DNA of 64,000 nt, from contig OX422222.1 of NCBI GenBank assembly GCA_949130495.1, positions 273,348,109 to 273,412,108 on the forward strand. The letters are read 5' to 3'. The number at the start of each line of letters is the position of its first letter. Positions within the stretch are counted from its first letter, which is position 1. The stretch is from Sambucus nigra (taxonomy: Eukaryota > Streptophyta > Magnoliopsida > Dipsacales > Adoxaceae). A program made the translations under genes and the position numbers. This document shows, in pieces, positions 52,790 to 63,689 of this stretch. Below the pieces are notes generated by a model. That model searched no databases. It saw only the letters and a list, made by a program, of their open reading frames with translations, and was not told the DNA's origin.

Positions 52790-54020
52790 TCACATATCCT
52801 GCCCGCAGCTGCTAGAGGAACCGGCCCCATCATCACCCACATCCTCGGGTAGCCAAACTTCCCCTGCCTGAATGGAGTGCCGCAGATGCTCCATAGAGCA
52901 ATAAGCCCGGACTAGATTAGGGAAAACCATAACACCTCCCCTCATGGTGTCAGATACGATAAACCAGCTTTGCCCAGTCACTAGATCCAGCATCTGGGCC
53001 ACTACCTTTCTCCATAACCACTTCATGTAGTCCTCTGAGACATGTCGGACCCGCCCAATAGATTATGAAGGAGGAGATGACAGTCGATAGTTCTGCCACT
53101 TCATGTGCATACGCTTTGTCAGATCCTCTATAGTAAAGAAGTCTAGTGTTCGTGGTGGAACAATTTATTCCCAAACAAATTGGCATAGAAGTCGCCATAA
53201 GTATAAAGAGGTCTGCTGGAGGCCTACCAACCAAACATACTGGTATTCTTTGAGTTCCTGAATGGGCAACAGCTCCCCCCACTAAGGCACTGACCATCGC
53301 AAGCCTCGAGCACCATGCTGTATGAACCAGATTTCCCAGCTCTCGATGTCCAGGTCTACATTGATGAAATTGCATGAGAAGAAGTTTAGCACCGCCAATA
53401 AAGGATACTCAGGTGGAACCTACGTACAAAATCTCTCTGACATCCACATGAACAACATTACAGGGCTATCCCTCAGAAAGTTAAAACGACCTTCCGGTCA
53501 GGCATCCTGACCATTAAAAGTCTTCGCCAGTATCACGTCATGGAATTGTGACGGTATGACATCCAGGAAACAATAGCTGCAAGTTGATGCTCCACCAGTA
53601 CTTCCCAGTTACCAACAACAGTTTTAAAACCAGGCCCAGATTGATGGCCCCAACATAACCAGCATCGTCGACATCCTGCAAATGCACAGAATGCAGCACT
53701 ACGAGAAGAGAAATCACTCCTCCTATGACCAACGACCTGGCTTCCAAAGGTGAAATATGGAGAAGTTTCGCCAACAGCTCCGTAGGGGATCGAAAAAACT
53801 CAGGCATAGCCACTATAATGCTGGGATTTATCCCTAACATGGTAGAAAACTCTTCATAGGTCGAGCAGATTTCTTTCAACCCGAAGCGAAAGACATGGTC
53901 TCTGGGGTACCAAAACTCAACTGCCACCATCACCATATTCCACTCTATGGGACGATTGCGCTACAAAGAGACTCGTCGCATGTTGAAAGCATCGTAGTCA
54001 ACGTTGTAGGAACACATTGC
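52790..54020 (-). pseudogene. Antisense accessory gene of G, DUF7745-like
   Basis: Minus strand. A likely start at about 54,020 gives MCSYNVDYDAFNMRR, one in-frame stop, then IEWNMVMVAVEFWYPRDH, VFRFGLKEICSTYEEF, LAKLLHISPLEARSLV and VVLHSVHLQDVDDAGYV (53,936-53,538). In other frames it continues with VCLVGRPPADLFILMATSM (about 53,240), then FPNLVRAYCSMEHLRHSIQ (about 52,930) and a stop near 52,790. The 'FW-P---VFRFG--E-CPT-EEF--LLG' opening is that of the plant mobile-domain-like/DUF7745 proteins often found with retroelements. A TATA box lies 139 bp upstream. Stops and frameshifts make it a pseudogene. Role unknown; family name from memory. Confidence 0.7.
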
Positions 54021-54158
54021 TTTTTGAGGTTTTGAGGTAGGTCACACACTCAACACTACCAGGGAGATCGATATTACAAAATAAGAAGATAGTGAGCAAA
54101 GAATAATGTAAAGGAGAAAGAATGTGGAAGTGTGATGAAAAAAGATCATCCACACCCT

Positions 54159-54166
54159 TATTTATA
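54159..54166 (-). promoter_or_regulatory. TATA box for the antisense accessory gene
   Basis: Minus strand TATAAATA (followed by AGGGTGTGG), about 139 bp upstream of the ATG at about 54,020, with a T- and C-rich leader between. Confidence 0.55.
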
Positions 54167-54199
54167 CTTGAAAACTCTCAAACCAATATAAAGAACCCT

Positions 54200-55152
54200 G
54201 CATAAATTAGAGGAAATCTTACCCCACCAAGTACCAAGCAATTAAAGAAAGTGAAATCAAATCCTTGGATTGATTAGACTGGACCGATATGCCGATAGGC
54301 ATGACAAGGGCCATTACGATCGACAACACCCTATTTTTGAGAAAATTCCCTTTTACCATTTTGTCAATATCAAAAAGCTTTTATTTTAAGGGAATTTCTA
54401 ATTTCCTTATCCCATTTTTAAATAAAATCCTTCTCAAATCATTTTTAATTCTTTTTACGGTCTCAACAGAAAATTAAAAAGGGCATGCGCATTAATCACT
54501 AAAACTAAATAGCCGTCCCCCAGGGATAAAAGGTCAGCTGCCAATTCCCCAGTAAGAGAAAAATATCAATAACAATAAAAGATCATCGAAAGTCTAAAAA
54601 AAGGGGGGACTTACCCGCTCACTAGTTAGGATATTCAAGACCTGACACACCATCTCCAGAGAAAGGGACTTCTTCGATTGTAGATTGGACTTCTGCCACC
54701 GATACATTCGGAAGAAGTCCCTAATGGACTCATCCTTCAAAGCTATCAATTGGGTGTTAAACACAACCACCTCATAGAACCACGTCTACAAAAGTTCAGA
54801 CGTTAAGAAATCAAGAATAAAACGCATAAAGGAAAATGCGAATGCATAAAGGAAAATATGAATGCATAAAGGAAAATGCAAAAAAATCAAGAATACCTCA
54901 AGAAGATATGTGGCTCCAGTAAAATTTTACCGGCAGCACTGTCTGAATGCATCAAGAGAATAATAAAAGGGTCGCATAGGTTAGGCTCCCCCAGTCATAA
55001 TGACGGATGTTCAAAAACACCCTCAAAAATGGCAAAAATCACAAACGAACGATGTCGCCACTGGTCGCCACCAAGAAACCCCCCAACACCAGAAAAATAA
55101 ACAGACAAGACATCTAGTGCACCTGCCTCCCGTCACTCTCGTCAATCCTCCT
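54200..55152. other. Spacer between the two antisense genes
   Basis: No domain recognised. It has a small tandem of atgcataaaggaaaat (54,822-54,885). The minus strand at 54,610-54,790 has short open pieces that may be the 3' part of the upstream mobile-domain gene. Confidence 0.4.
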
Positions 55153-55542
55153 TTACAGCAATAACTCTCTAAAAAGAGACAAGCTAAGAGAATCCCTAGA
55201 GACTACCCTCTCCACATCGCCCAATGCCGTCGTCACCGCCTCCGATGTCACCCTCAGAGTCCTATCCACCTCAATCTGCACCCCCTCGTAATATAGCCCC
55301 AGTAGTTGTTGCACGTCTATGGGAGTCACCGTCATCTCCCCAAAGATAAAATGAAAGGTGTGGGTGGTGTCCCACCACCTCTTCCCAAAAGCATAGAGAA
55401 TAGCCGTAGAACGAGGCGTCTCATCCAGAGCAGACTCTAGTCTCCAAAAATCGACTGATGACACCATCCAATGAACCACAGATGGAAGGTGCTCCCAAAC
55501 ATCCTTAAGCCCCGTCTTCCCTCGAGCACACATAGTCGACAT
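55153..55542 (-). pseudogene. Antisense plant-mobile-domain-like gene of G
   Basis: A 129-codon open frame on the minus strand, MSTMCARGKTGLKDVWEHLP start, with WRLESALDETPRSTAIL, THTFHFIFGEMTVTPIDV and QQLLGLYYEGVQIEVDRTL. The motif THTFH--FGEMT-T--DV--LLGL is the hallmark of the plant mobile domain (PMD) of MAIN/MAIL proteins and of many plant transposons. The domain is normally several hundred residues, so only its N-terminal quarter is open here. A TATA box lies about 356 bp upstream. It is encoded opposite to gag-pol in the 3' part of G, a position known for extra genes in Tat elements. Confidence 0.8.
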
Positions 55543-55897
55543 AGAAATATCAGGCTGTCAAAAGAAAAAAACCCTTGTTAAGTTTAAGAAATAAGGAAAT
55601 ACCACCAAGAAAAAAGGAAGAGAACACCACAAGTCATCAACACTTACATATTACACAAGAGAGTCCGATCATCTGCCACTAACTCGAATGAGTCAAAATA
55701 TTTTTTGCTGCCCAAAGCAAGGGGCACCCTAGTCCTCCATTCCAAGATTGACCAATCATCAGCATCAAGCCATGCCACGTGTGTTGCACTACTTGAAAAC
55801 TCAACCATATTTAACTTTGGAACGTTAAAACAATTGGCAGAAGGTAATTATAGAAGAAGGCAAGTCAGAAAGATATGAAAAATGAGGATACTCGCCA

Positions 55898-55907
55898 CCT
55901 TTTTATA
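55898..55907 (-). promoter_or_regulatory. TATA box for the antisense PMD-like gene
   Basis: Minus strand TATAAAAAGG preceded by gcctcc. Well formed and correctly oriented for the gene ending its 5' side at 55,542. Confidence 0.5.
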
Positions 55908-55909
55908 GG

Positions 55910-56403
55910 AGGCTAAGCGATATGTCGATCGACATCTTTCTTCCACCAACCGATCGGCAGTATCCCTCCAACTAATTGAGGTACCTCAATAGACCATGCT
56001 ACTGCTATTTGGCACCCTGCTAACCTTGCCGGTCGGCACCCACTTTAAAATTTCGTACGAAAATCCCCCAAAATGCTAGAAATCCCGACAAATCCCCAAA
56101 AATTCCTAAATTTTCCACTTGTATTTTAGAACCCTTTTTACCAAGAATTTTTTTTGCCACACTCATTCCCCTAGCAGAACTTTTATCTCTGCCAACAAAA
56201 TTCCCAAAATCAATTTCATGCCTCCCCAGTAATGTTTTAGAAGGACACCACAAAATTCAAAAAGTTCCCCAGTTGAGAAACGTCGAACCCTCGGATTATT
56301 CCCTCTTCCCCAGCGGAACCAAAGATCAAATACTTCCCCAAATCCCTAGAAGAACTACAAGATACATATCCTACTGAAGTCTCTAAATTTCCCCAAAGAA
56401 AAG
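55910..56403. other. 3' region of element G before the minisatellite
   Basis: C-rich plus strand with ccccaa/ccccag words. No gene recognised. Confidence 0.4.
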
Positions 56404-56965
56404 CCCCTAGAATTGGCTTTGACCCGTAGAATTGGGCGCTTCTACTTAAGCCCTCAGAATTAGCTTCGACCCTCAGAATTGGCCGCTTTTACTTAAGCCC
56501 TCAAAATTGGTTTCGATCCATAGAATTGGTCGCTTGTACTTAAGCCCTCAAAATTGGCTTCGACCCTCAAAATTGGTTGCTTCTACGTAAGCCCTCAGAA
56601 TTGGCTTCGACCCTCAGAATTGGTAGCTTCTACTTAAGCCCTCAGAATTGGCTTTGACCCACAAAATCTGTTGCTTCTACTTAAGCTCTCGAAATTAGCT
56701 TTGACCCGAAGAATTGGTCACTTCTACTTAAGCCCTCACAATTGGCTTCAACCTGCAAAATTGGTCACTTCTACTTAAGCCCTCAGAATTAGCTTCGACC
56801 CATAGAATTGTTCACCCTCCTATTAAGCCCGTAGAATTGGATTCGACCTTTAGAATTGGTCATATCTAACTTAAGCCCTCAAAATCGGCTTCGACCTGCA
56901 TAATTGGTCACTACAACTTAGGTCCTCAGAATTCAACTCGACCCACATAATTGGTCACTCCCTAC
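56404..56965 (+). repeat. 47-bp minisatellite, about 12 copies
   Basis: Unit built of two similar halves: acttaagccctcagaattgg then cttcgaccctcagaattggtcgctt. Period 47 bp, with copies degrading to the right. It lies between the accessory genes and the PPT, the zone where Tat elements often hold tandem repeats. Confidence 0.92.
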
Positions 56966-57152
56966 CATTAAACTCAATCGTCACCTCCTCTTAATTCCTC
57001 ATAATCGGCTATACCTAGCATCCCTTAGGTCCTCAGAATTGACCTCGACCCTCAAAACTGATTATCCTCATCCCTTAGGTTCGCAAAATTGACCTATTTC
57101 CAAAAATATCATTTGGTGTCTATTCGACGGCTTTCACTTGTTCCAAGCTCAC

Positions 57153-57166
57153 CCGTCGAGGGGATC
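57153..57166 (+). other. Polypurine tract of element G
   Basis: cgtcgaggggatc directly before the 3' LTR start TATAGACACC. Confidence 0.7.
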
Positions 57167-58817
57167 TATAGACACCACATTCTAGGATCCCCTGAGTATC
57201 TCCTTAGGTCCCTAACACCTCTTCATTTCACTATAAACCCTAGGTTTCACTTTGACTAACGATCTAGAGGCCATCGGGCGTTCCCGGGCCCCATTTGACT
57301 ACTGATGACTCTACCTTCAGAGCAAAAGCTCTTTGAATCTTCGAAGGGTACTAAAATCCCTTTCCAACAGTCCACCCCATGCGCAAAATGGCATAACCGT
57401 TCGGAGAAATGATCAATTTTCCCCTAAAAATTGACTCGGAGGCCACTAGGTGCTCCCGGGGTCCTTTTTGACCTTAGTCAACTCTTCATCTCGAACGAGT
57501 ATGCATAAATCTTTGAAGGGAACTGAATAACCTTTCAAACATTCTACCCTGTGCGCAATTCTGACTCACGGTATGGACAAACGATCCATTTTACTCTGAG
57601 AGGTCACCGATCATTTTTGGGATCCGGTTGGCTAAGGTTAACTATTCGAATCGAGAAAAACTCTTTTAATATCAAATTACATATCCTAAAATTTCCAACG
57701 GTCCACCCCATGCGTGATTCTGACTTATCGTTCAGACAAACGATCCATTTTCGTCTAATGATCTCCCATCCAAAGGATCGACGTGCGGTTTCGAGCCACA
57801 TTTAGCCCAAAGTCAACTCCTAGACCCGAGAGTGTTCCAAAGGACCCTTAAAGTTCTCTGAATTACATTTCTAATGATATACCCCGTGCTCAATTCAGAT
57901 CAATGGATTACATTCTACGACCATTTTTTTAGAAAAATCTGCACGAGACTGCCAATTGGCAGGTCCAGATCCCCCCTCTCAGCAGTGTTCTAGGTTCACT
58001 TGTCGACAGGTAGGACCAGGGCTATGCCGTTCAAAAACCTTATGAACCTATAAAAATAGGGCATGACCTCACTCCAAATCACACCTATAGCTGAGATCCA
58101 TCAACATAATTCATCTCAATAATATTCTCTCAATCAGCAAAGTTCCCTTATGTGAGATTTTATCCAAGTTCATATTCCCATCCCTTTCATACCCAATTTG
58201 ACAAGATCTCATTAAATATTCATATCAAGAGTCAAGGGTGTTCATCCAAAATCAAAGGCAAGCTCTCATTCATCAAAGAAGGTCCAAATCATCCCTTATC
58301 TTTTTAAATTTCTTGTTTTTGCATTAGTTATATTAAATTCATATTCTAGTACTTACATTAATTCATACATATTAATCTATACATTTTTACTAGTATATTA
58401 CGCATACTTTATTTTCTACAAAAACCCAAAATCAACCAAAAGAGGGTTATACCCATAAATTCCGAACGAATTCAACTTTCACACTTTTCCAAAACTTAAA
58501 CTTTTTTTCCCCGCACACACTTTCATAATACAATCTCGTTCGAATATATGGGATAAAATCCCAACCTCACGTCGCATGCGAACTACGTGGACTTTGATGC
58601 CTTTATAGGCTACATAAGTGTTTTGGATTAATACCCGAGACTCGAGTCCAACTTTCGATTTTTAAATTTCCATAAAATTCTTATTCTTATAGATCATCAT
58701 ATTCTTGCATTATTATATCTTCGTAATTGTTTGTTAGCGCTCCATCCAGCACATGTTGTCATTTCTCCATAGTGGTCAATATCGTGATAAATGCATAAAT
58801 CATATTTTCTCTCTCTC

Positions 58818-58900
<83 letters not shown>

Positions 58901-59304
58901 CTTTGAGAACATTCATCTGGATGATTTCACTATATCTTTTCCATGATATGAGTTGAGTGATTCCTATCTCCATTATATATACACGCACACACATTTCATG
59001 AAGAAATAAAGGAAATAATAACCCAAGCCCATGAGAGATCGAAGAGGCAGGATGGGTGCCTAACACCTTCCCATTCCATAACTTATCCCCTGAACCCTCC
59101 GAACTATTGGTTTCGTATGCATCAGTTTGTCTTTGATGTGATACTCTCGAGGTGGCGACAAGTTTTTTTTTTTGTATATTTTGAGAAAAATAGACTGATG
59201 ACTCTATCTTCTTACATTTACCCCACACTGACGAGGGCCAAAGCTTCCTCGAGATGGACGCGAGACCTCTCCGAATCGCCCAAGCTCGGATCGGGATGGC
59301 CACT
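57167..59304 (+). repeat. 3' LTR of element G (2138 bp)
   Basis: Starts TATAGACACCACATTC, ends GGGATGGCCACT before the target duplication. TATA box tataaaaa at 58,049-58,056. It keeps the segment missing from the 5' LTR, including the phrase ggatgggtgcctaacaccttccc typical of Tat LTRs. The U3 is built of repeated modules (gaggccat-gggcgctcc ... accccgtgcgc-attctgactca). Confidence 0.88.
58808..58900. repeat. (CT)n(TA)n microsatellite in G 3' LTR
   Basis: CT run then TA run. Open frames predicted across it are artefacts. Confidence 0.95.
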
Positions 59305-59309
59305 TATGC

Positions 59310-60910
59310 GGCTGTTTGAATTATTTTAGTAGTTCACACGTGAACAAGTCTACTGGCCAACATATAAAAAATTCATACTACCATACAAAATTACTAACAT
59401 ATCACAAATATAAAAAATTCCTACAAAAAAAAATTAGTAGTACGAGATCTCACAGTGGAAAAGAGAGAGAGAGGCGAGAACGGATATAGGTAGTGAAGTG
59501 CGCATACCCAGTTTAAAGATGCTTTTTACCCTCTATTTTTGTGGATGGGAAATCTCCTTTATGATGTTCCCAACTTTGTTGGGATTCTCAACTCTCCTCG
59601 GCTCCTTATTCAGGTATCTATTTGTCTTCTTTCATTTTTTTTTTCATCATATGATGTTAAGTCTCATCTTTTTGGATGTGGAAGACTAAAGAATGATAAT
59701 GTTATATTTTTGTTAAATGTTTTTTTAATTGGATTGAAGGGAAACTCATCAAATCACCTCAAAATACTATACTTGTCTGAAAATGAAAAAAAAGCATGCA
59801 AAGTCGTTAATGATTTTAACACTTTGGGATAATTTTTAATAGTATGACAACTCTATAACCTAATAGATCTGGGCATAAACAAAAAAAATAATACAAAAAG
59901 CAAATGTCCTTTCAATGGAAATGATTTATACATAAATTAAGTACTTACTGAAAACCTCATTTCAGAATTTCTTGTAATCAAACGTATTATTATTCTTACT
60001 TGGATTACAATTTTTCAAAGACTTAAACCATTCAAGTTTTCTAATTTCTTTTAGATATGGGTATTACCTCAATATATACAATTTGATTTTTTAGGTCCTG
60101 GACCATATAACGAAACCAAGTTTATATATTAATGAGCATGTCTATGGTGATGACGCATACACAGTGTTAAATGAATGGAGTTACCATATGCAAATAGGTT
60201 TGATAGAGTAATCAGTATTGAAACTCTTAATTTTGAAGAGAGTTACGTTATGCAAATAGATTTTACATAAGCAGTTCTGAATATTGAAAATTATAATTTC
60301 TTTAGATTGTAGGTTAATGTCAGACACTTATCTTAGTACTCTAATCAACGCTGAGACGTGGTGGTCTATATATGAGATTAATGGTCACCCCATTTGGCTT
60401 TGGTCTTCACTATTTATACATACAAAAAAAGACGTGAAAGAGACAAGATGAGTTATAAACTTATCATGACAATGTTATGCTAGTGTTGGATTCCATTGAA
60501 TTCGATTATATTATTCCATAATCTGGCCCAAAAAGGTAAAATAATTTATTTTTTTATAAGTTTGAAATCTATTTGCATTTTAACTATGCATTTTATCAGT
60601 GCGTTTTAGTCACAAAAAGGTCGATTTTGCAACAACGTACATAGTTCAAGTGAGTTTCCCATGTTAAAAAATATGAGGGGGTGGGAGTATATAAGTTAAA
60701 CAAAAGAAAACCATAAAGGAAAAGGTGAGGAGATTTTTTTTACAATTTCCTAAAGTTTTCAATAAACAGCCTGTAAATTATCTATTTATATTCTTCATTT
60801 CAGGGGGTAGAAAATGTTTATAATATGATGTATAGAGTCCGACACCTACCCAGTGCTGGAGGTTCGAAGGAAAAGTTTTATAAGGTTTGAATGGAAGACT
60901 TGATAAATAG
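59310..60910. other. Unassigned AT-rich sequence right of element G
   Basis: Continues the target sequence of G. At 59,515-59,610 an open segment ending in a GT donor (CGGCTCCTTATTCAG|GTATCT) looks exon-like, but its product is not recognised. The rest shows no gene, rRNA or element ends. Confidence 0.4.
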
Positions 60911-61039
60911 TGGCAATAACTCTAATTGTCCTAAGGTAGCGAAATTCCTTTTCTCTTAAGGCGCGACCTGCATGAACGGTGTAACGATTTCCCCGCTGTC
61001 TTCGACATGGACCCAGTGAAATTGAATTCTCCGTGAAGA
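60911..61039 (+). pseudogene. rrn26: Fragment of mitochondrial-type large-subunit rRNA
   Basis: Carries the conserved domain V core gtcctaaggtagcgaaattc, then gcgcgacctgcatgaa, gtaacgatttccccgctgtc and gtgaaattgaattctccgtg. The last two are of proteobacterial/mitochondrial type and differ from plastid 23S (which has ggtgaaatagacatg there) and from cytosolic 25S (gcgaaaccacagcc). Only about 130 bp of a 3-kb gene is present, with divergence, and the flanks are not rRNA, so it is a transferred, non-functional piece. Confidence 0.8.
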
Positions 61040-61949
61040 GGTGATTCTCGAGGCTCCACTTTCCCCTTCAATAATTAAGGCCCCATTATCCTGGGCGAGG
61101 ATGGGGATATTGAGTAAGGATTGAAGCCCCCTTAGTTATGCCAGGCTCTGGACAGGGGTTTGCTTTATAAATATGTAGATCTAAGTGTAGTGTTGTGTAG
61201 TAGTAGGACCCCTTAAGTAGAATAATAAGAAAGATATTATTGGTTTTCTTTCACCCGCTTCCTCATTTGCGCTCATTAAGCCAACGCATTTGCTAATCTC
61301 CCCCTATGAAATGTTAAATCGAAATTTTCACTTTCTTTAATCAAATGGCACGTTCTAAGATATAGAAGGAAAATAAGAATAAGCCAATCGAGGTTGGATG
61401 CACATGCCAACCAGATGTCTTAGTAAGAAAAAGAAGAGTTGTCGCTATTTCTGTCCACCAGTATTTATTAGGGTATCTATATATACTAAATTCTCATACG
61501 CGATTCTTAACCGATGCTGCGGGGTAGATGAAGAATGATTGTAAACAATGTCGTTTAATTTTCTTTAGCTATAAACTTATATTTCTGGTAGCTGAGCTAT
61601 AGGCAAGAGCGATGGCGTAAAGAAAGGTATAAGTACTGGAAGCAAAGATAGAGGCTGAGGCACTTAAGGCAGCATGAGTGAAGGAAGCGGGAAAAATACT
61701 TAATCAAATGGACTTTGTTGACACTGACTAGGCAACTAGAGAATCTAAAACAAGCTAGGCCGAAATGACTACTCTCCCTCGATTCGAAGAGAGAGCTATA
61801 GCTGGTCTTATTTCAAGAAAGAACAAACACTAGTAATTGATGAGAGGAGAGAAAGATGACTGACCTTTGTGTAACTATATATAATTAATCAAAACCTTAA
61901 ATAGCATCTTAACACTTACCTACCTAAACCAAGAAAGATTCAATAATCA
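61040..61949. other. Probable continuation of organelle-derived DNA
   Basis: Sequence of higher GC and different texture from its AT-rich neighbours, e.g. gcagcatgagtgaaggaagcggg (about 61,668-61,690) and cgaagagagagctatagctgg. It resembles plant mitochondrial spacer DNA in composition, but I cannot match it to a gene. Boundaries are guesses. Confidence 0.4.
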
Positions 61950-62184
61950 ATCCATTGCCAACAAGATACTATCTGGCAGATGTTTCTAGATATCCTTGTT
62001 ATTCACTAAGCCCGGGTTAGCCCATTTGAATTTTAATTTTGACATACAAGCAAGATGCTCTTTTCATTATCAACAACATTGTTGATGGCTTCTTAGACAT
62101 CAATATCATTCTCTCCTTCTTCGTGGCATATCTTGAAAATCAATCCTATATTTTTGTTGATAATCTTAAGAAAATATCAACAAG
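61950..62184 (+). pseudogene. Fragment of a Shaker-type (KAT/AKT) potassium-channel gene
   Basis: Two adjoining frames read WQMFLDILVIH-ARVSPFEF (about 61,972-62,030) and then YKQDALFIINNIVDGF, DINIILSFFVAYLENQSYIF, VDNLKKIST (about 62,045-62,183), ending AAG|GTGAGT, a consensus splice donor. This matches segments S1 to S3 of plant inward-rectifying K+ channels (W--FL--LV-YSAWVSPFEF ... DNIVNGFFAIDI-LTFFVAYLD---YLLVD-PKKIA). Three stops and one frameshift lie within it. The voltage sensor, pore and cyclic-nucleotide domain are absent. Probably one exon of a relic or captured gene. Confidence 0.8.
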
Positions 62185-63173
62185 GTGAGTTGCACATTTC
62201 ATCACACTCTTCACCAAACTGATATTAATCAATAGATATTTTTTCTTTTGTACTTTATCATCACTAACCTTTCTTATATCATGCTAACACGTACCTATCA
62301 ACCTGGTTTATTTTTTATTTATGCTCAACAACACCATTTCAATCTCTCAACATCATGTTCATGGATCACATGTCAAGTTTTCAAGTTATTAAAACTCACA
62401 AGTAACAATCCTATGTATGGCATGAATGACAAATATGTACATACAAGTTCGATTTGGGGTTGCCTGATAAAGGCCTACCCTAGCTCGAGAATTCAGAGTC
62501 TTAAAATTTTTCACGAGATTAGTAACTAAGCCTGGCTATATGCACCCCTTGGCTTAAGGTGACAATAAGGTAACTGACTCTAGTGGTCTAGACCAATGTG
62601 TGAGCTGAACTGCCTAAGGCATACATTTGACTCGGGTCAAATTCAAACCACCCCAACACGACTGTAGTTAGCCATCTTATGTATTTCTAAAATTGTATGT
62701 GCTTCGAAAATACTTATTTGCTTACTAATAAATAAAGAAATTACATAAACACATAACTATTAGGTGGCTAACTTTGCTATTTCTAATTTGATGACTATCT
62801 GCTAAGAAAAACGGACATAGACACGACACAAACACGCTAACACGACAAATTTAAAAATATAGGACACAGAGACACGTCGATAAATAAATATATTTATATT
62901 AATATATTTTGAGAAAAAAAGAGCATGAAAGAAAAAAAAGACAAAAAGAACACATGTGAATAATTAATTGAGAAAAATGAACAAATAATTTAAAGCAAAA
63001 TATGAAAATAAGGGTTATTTAATGTAATAGTTTTACTGGAGAACCATTTTAGGGCCATTAGAGCAGATCATTGGAGCATATTTTTTTTATGGATGGTGCC
63101 TAAAACAATACCACCAATTTAAATTAAAATGTTATATATTTGCACATTATATATATATATATATATATATATA
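62185..63173. other. Unassigned sequence with a possible element fragment
   Basis: 62,248-62,529 is open (93 codons) but not recognised. 62,810-62,880 has repeated gacacgacac/acacgctaac words like those at ends of some plant DNA elements. A (TA)n run lies at 63,147-63,172. Confidence 0.4.
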
Positions 63174-63576
63174 GGGAGAGGTTCACAAGTGGACCAAAAG
63201 AATGGACTTTTTAATGGACCTCAACAAAAAACACATATTAACACATTAATTTTAATTTCTATAGTGTAATTGGTCCGCGCCAGCGGCACCCGAGACCATA
63301 CCTTCACCCCATTACCCCCTACCCCACCCCCCACCTCCCCCTACCGGCCCCCACCCCCCAACCACCACCATCACCAAAGCAGCCCTTGTGGCAGCCCTTA
63401 TGACAGCAGGGCTGCCATGGGGGTGGGGGTGGGAGGGTGGGGGATCGATCGACACACGTATTTGGTGCCGCTGGCGCGGACCAATTACACTATAGGAATT
63501 AAAATTAATGTGTTATTATGTGTTTTTTGTTAAGGTCCATTAAAAGTCCATTCTTTTGGTCCACTTGTGAACCTCT

Positions 63577-63579
<3 letters not shown>
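63174..63579. mobile_element. MITE with 117-bp inverted repeats, 406 bp
   Basis: The left arm starts GGGAGAGGTTCACAAGTGG and runs to gcgccagcggcacc (about 63,290). The right arm is its reverse complement from about 63,463 to 63,579 with only a handful of differences. Both sides are TA runs, consistent with a TA target. The loop (63,291-63,462) is C-rich then G-rich and can also pair with itself. No coding capacity. Confidence 0.88.
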
Positions 63580-63617
<38 letters not shown>

Positions 63618-63689
63618 AATAAATGTTAGATACTGGGGGTGGTAAACGGATGAATATAGAGAGGATACCATGTTTTTCATATCTTTATC

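Larger units (their letters stand above)
42441..59304 (+). mobile_element. Full-length Tat-lineage Ty3/gypsy element G, 16.9 kb
   Basis: LTRs 42,441-43,682 and 57,167-59,304, PBS, gag-protease-RT-RNase H-extra RNase H-integrase, antisense accessory genes, minisatellite and PPT. A perfect 5-bp target duplication tatgc (42,436-42,440 / 59,305-59,309) proves a single insertion. The extra RNase H domain, the PBS type, the large size and the long 3' region mark it as Tat lineage (Ogre/Retand relatives). Every reading frame is broken. Confidence 0.92.

Noticed and set aside
58697..59303. 160-codon minus-strand frame
   Set aside because: It spans a (CT)n(TA)n tract inside the G 3' LTR and reads Glu-Arg and Tyr-Ile repeats.
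61182..61196. ctaagtgtagtg as the right end of the orphan CACTA at 40,992
   Set aside because: The following triplet ttg does not match the left triplet ata, subterminal words are missing and it lies beside organelle-like sequence.
62248..62529. 93-codon open frame as an extra exon of the potassium channel
   Set aside because: No channel motif (S4 arginines, pore GYG) could be read in it.
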